Assembly: GCA_947475465.1 (NCBI GenBank)
Contig: CANJLK010000010.1
Coordinates: forward strand, 1-64,000
Origin: Caulobacteraceae bacterium
GTDB lineage: Bacteria > Pseudomonadota > Alphaproteobacteria > Caulobacterales > Caulobacteraceae
Direction: 5' to 3'
Length of the DNA stretch: 64,000 bases
A program made the translations under genes and the position numbers. Below the pieces are notes generated by a model. It was given only the letters and a program-made list of their open reading frames with translations, searched no databases and was not told where the DNA came from. Of the stretch, positions 63,349 through 64,000 are shown in pieces (position 1 is the stretch's first letter; every line of letters begins with the position of its first letter).

Positions 63349-64000
63349 TCAGCCGGCCTGTTCTTCGCTCGGCGCCTCGGCGGCCGGAGCCGCTTCTTCC
63401 GCCGCGGGGGCGGCGGCGCCGGTCATTTCAGCTTCCAGGGCCGCGGCTTCCGGCCCGGTGACCTCAGGCTCGGCGGCGGGGGCCGGTTGCGGCGTCAGTT
63501 CACGGGCCAGCGTCGGCTCCAGGGGAGCTTCCGAAGCGCCGAGGTCGACACCCGAGGCCGACTGGCCAGCGGCCAGGCCGTCAAGCACGCTGTCGGCGAT
63601 CAGGTCGCAGTAGAGCTGGATCGCGCGGGCCGCATCATCGTTGCCCGGGATCGGGAAGGTGATGCCGTCGGGGTTGCAGTTCGTGTCCAGGATCGCGATC
63701 ACCGGGATGTTGAGCTTGCGCGCTTCCTGGATGGCGATGGCTTCCTTGTTGGTGTCGATCACGAACATCAGGTCGGGGATGCCGCCCATGTCCTTGATCC
63801 CGCCCAGGGACAGTTCCAGCTTGTCGCGTTCGCGCGTCAGCTGCAGCAGTTCCTTCTTGGTGCGGCCGGTCTCGGTCTCGAGCATGCCTTCCAGCTCGCG
63901 CAGGCGGGCGATGGAGCCGGAGACGGTGCGCCAGTTGGTGAGCGTGCCGCCCAGCCAGCGGTGGTTCACATAGTATTGAGCGCAACGACGGGCGGCCGTG
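63349..64000 (-). CDS. rpsB: 30S ribosomal protein S2, 5' end beyond window
   Basis: The C-terminal ~216 residues of S2; the N-terminus lies past position 64000. The sequence enters as [21 protein letters not shown], the most conserved stretch of S2, and continues with [18 protein letters not shown] and [25 protein letters not shown]. After the end of the E. coli-like core there is an acidic Ala/Glu/Pro tail of about 75 residues, a common but variable alphaproteobacterial extension. It is the first gene of the rpsB-tsf unit. Confidence 0.96.
   Translation of the reverse strand, partial: TAARRCAQYYVNHRWLGGTLTNWRTVSGSIARLRELEGMLETETGRTKKELLQLTRERDKLELSLGGIKDMGGIPDLMFVIDTNKEAIAIQEARKLNIPVIAILDTNCNPDGITFPIPGNDDAARAIQLYCDLIADSVLDGLAAGQSASGVDLGASEAPLEPTLARELTPQPAPAAEPEVTGPEAAALEAEMTGAAAPAAEEAAPAAEAPSEEQAG

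Overview
The window is high-GC, densely coding DNA from an alphaproteobacterium. Gene order and content point to Caulobacteraceae, most like Phenylobacterium or Caulobacter. The signs are ntrC-ntrB-dusB beside a fused ispDF, an E1beta subunit carrying a lipoyl domain, LpxI in place of LpxH, a GAFTGA-less NtrC, a GAAC-N7-GAAC LexA box, and the intact run rpsB-tsf-pyrH-frr-uppS-cdsA-dxr-rseP-bamA-skp-lpxD-fabZ-lpxA-lpxI-lpxB. This assignment is an inference from reading; no database search was run. No tRNA, rRNA, CRISPR array, transposase or prophage gene was seen.

Layout. 1-2967 (minus): nitrogen two-component genes ntrC (cut by the window edge) and ntrB, then dusB. 3068-9437: ispDF, a PhyH-type dioxygenase, a membrane/spermidine-synthase fusion, cinA-type amidase, ratA and lipA. 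9558-12884: a secreted-looking Sel1 protein with 15 CX7C motifs and an acyl-activating enzyme. 12908-19395 (minus): ftsB-pdhA-pdhB-gfa-pdhC-gpx-lpdA, a pyruvate dehydrogenase operon with two redox-type genes inserted. 19398-20528: a WYL-type regulator divergent from an unknown small protein, with a candidate operator between them. 20525-27594: MFS transporter, eno, rpmF, MAPEG protein, pyrG, secG, VOC protein, tpiA.

27738-42907 is a tryptophan region that has been opened up. ppiD and trpE are translationally coupled. About 9.3 kb of accessory genes follow: two tandem erythromycin-esterase-family genes, a small membrane protein, a patatin/3-hydroxybutyrate dehydrogenase pair, a Tat-exported CocE-type hydrolase, a RibD-like reductase, a dienelactone hydrolase and a PEBP-family protein. 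Then come trpG-trpD-trpC. 43043-49145: lexA with its own SOS box, a small lipoprotein, comEC, gltX and gltA. 49219-64000 (minus): the conserved translation / isoprenoid / phospholipid / lipid A / outer-membrane assembly cluster, with rpsB cut by the right edge.

The most unusual points are the NtrC that lacks the sigma54-contact loop, a palindromic repeat that forms part of the coding sequence of the PdhC linker and is related to an intergenic element after eno, near-identical lipoyl domains in PdhB and PdhC, the accessory hydrolase block splitting the trp genes, and four convergent gene pairs that share a single CTAG as both stop codons. I did not find a clear new multi-gene defence or mobile system here.
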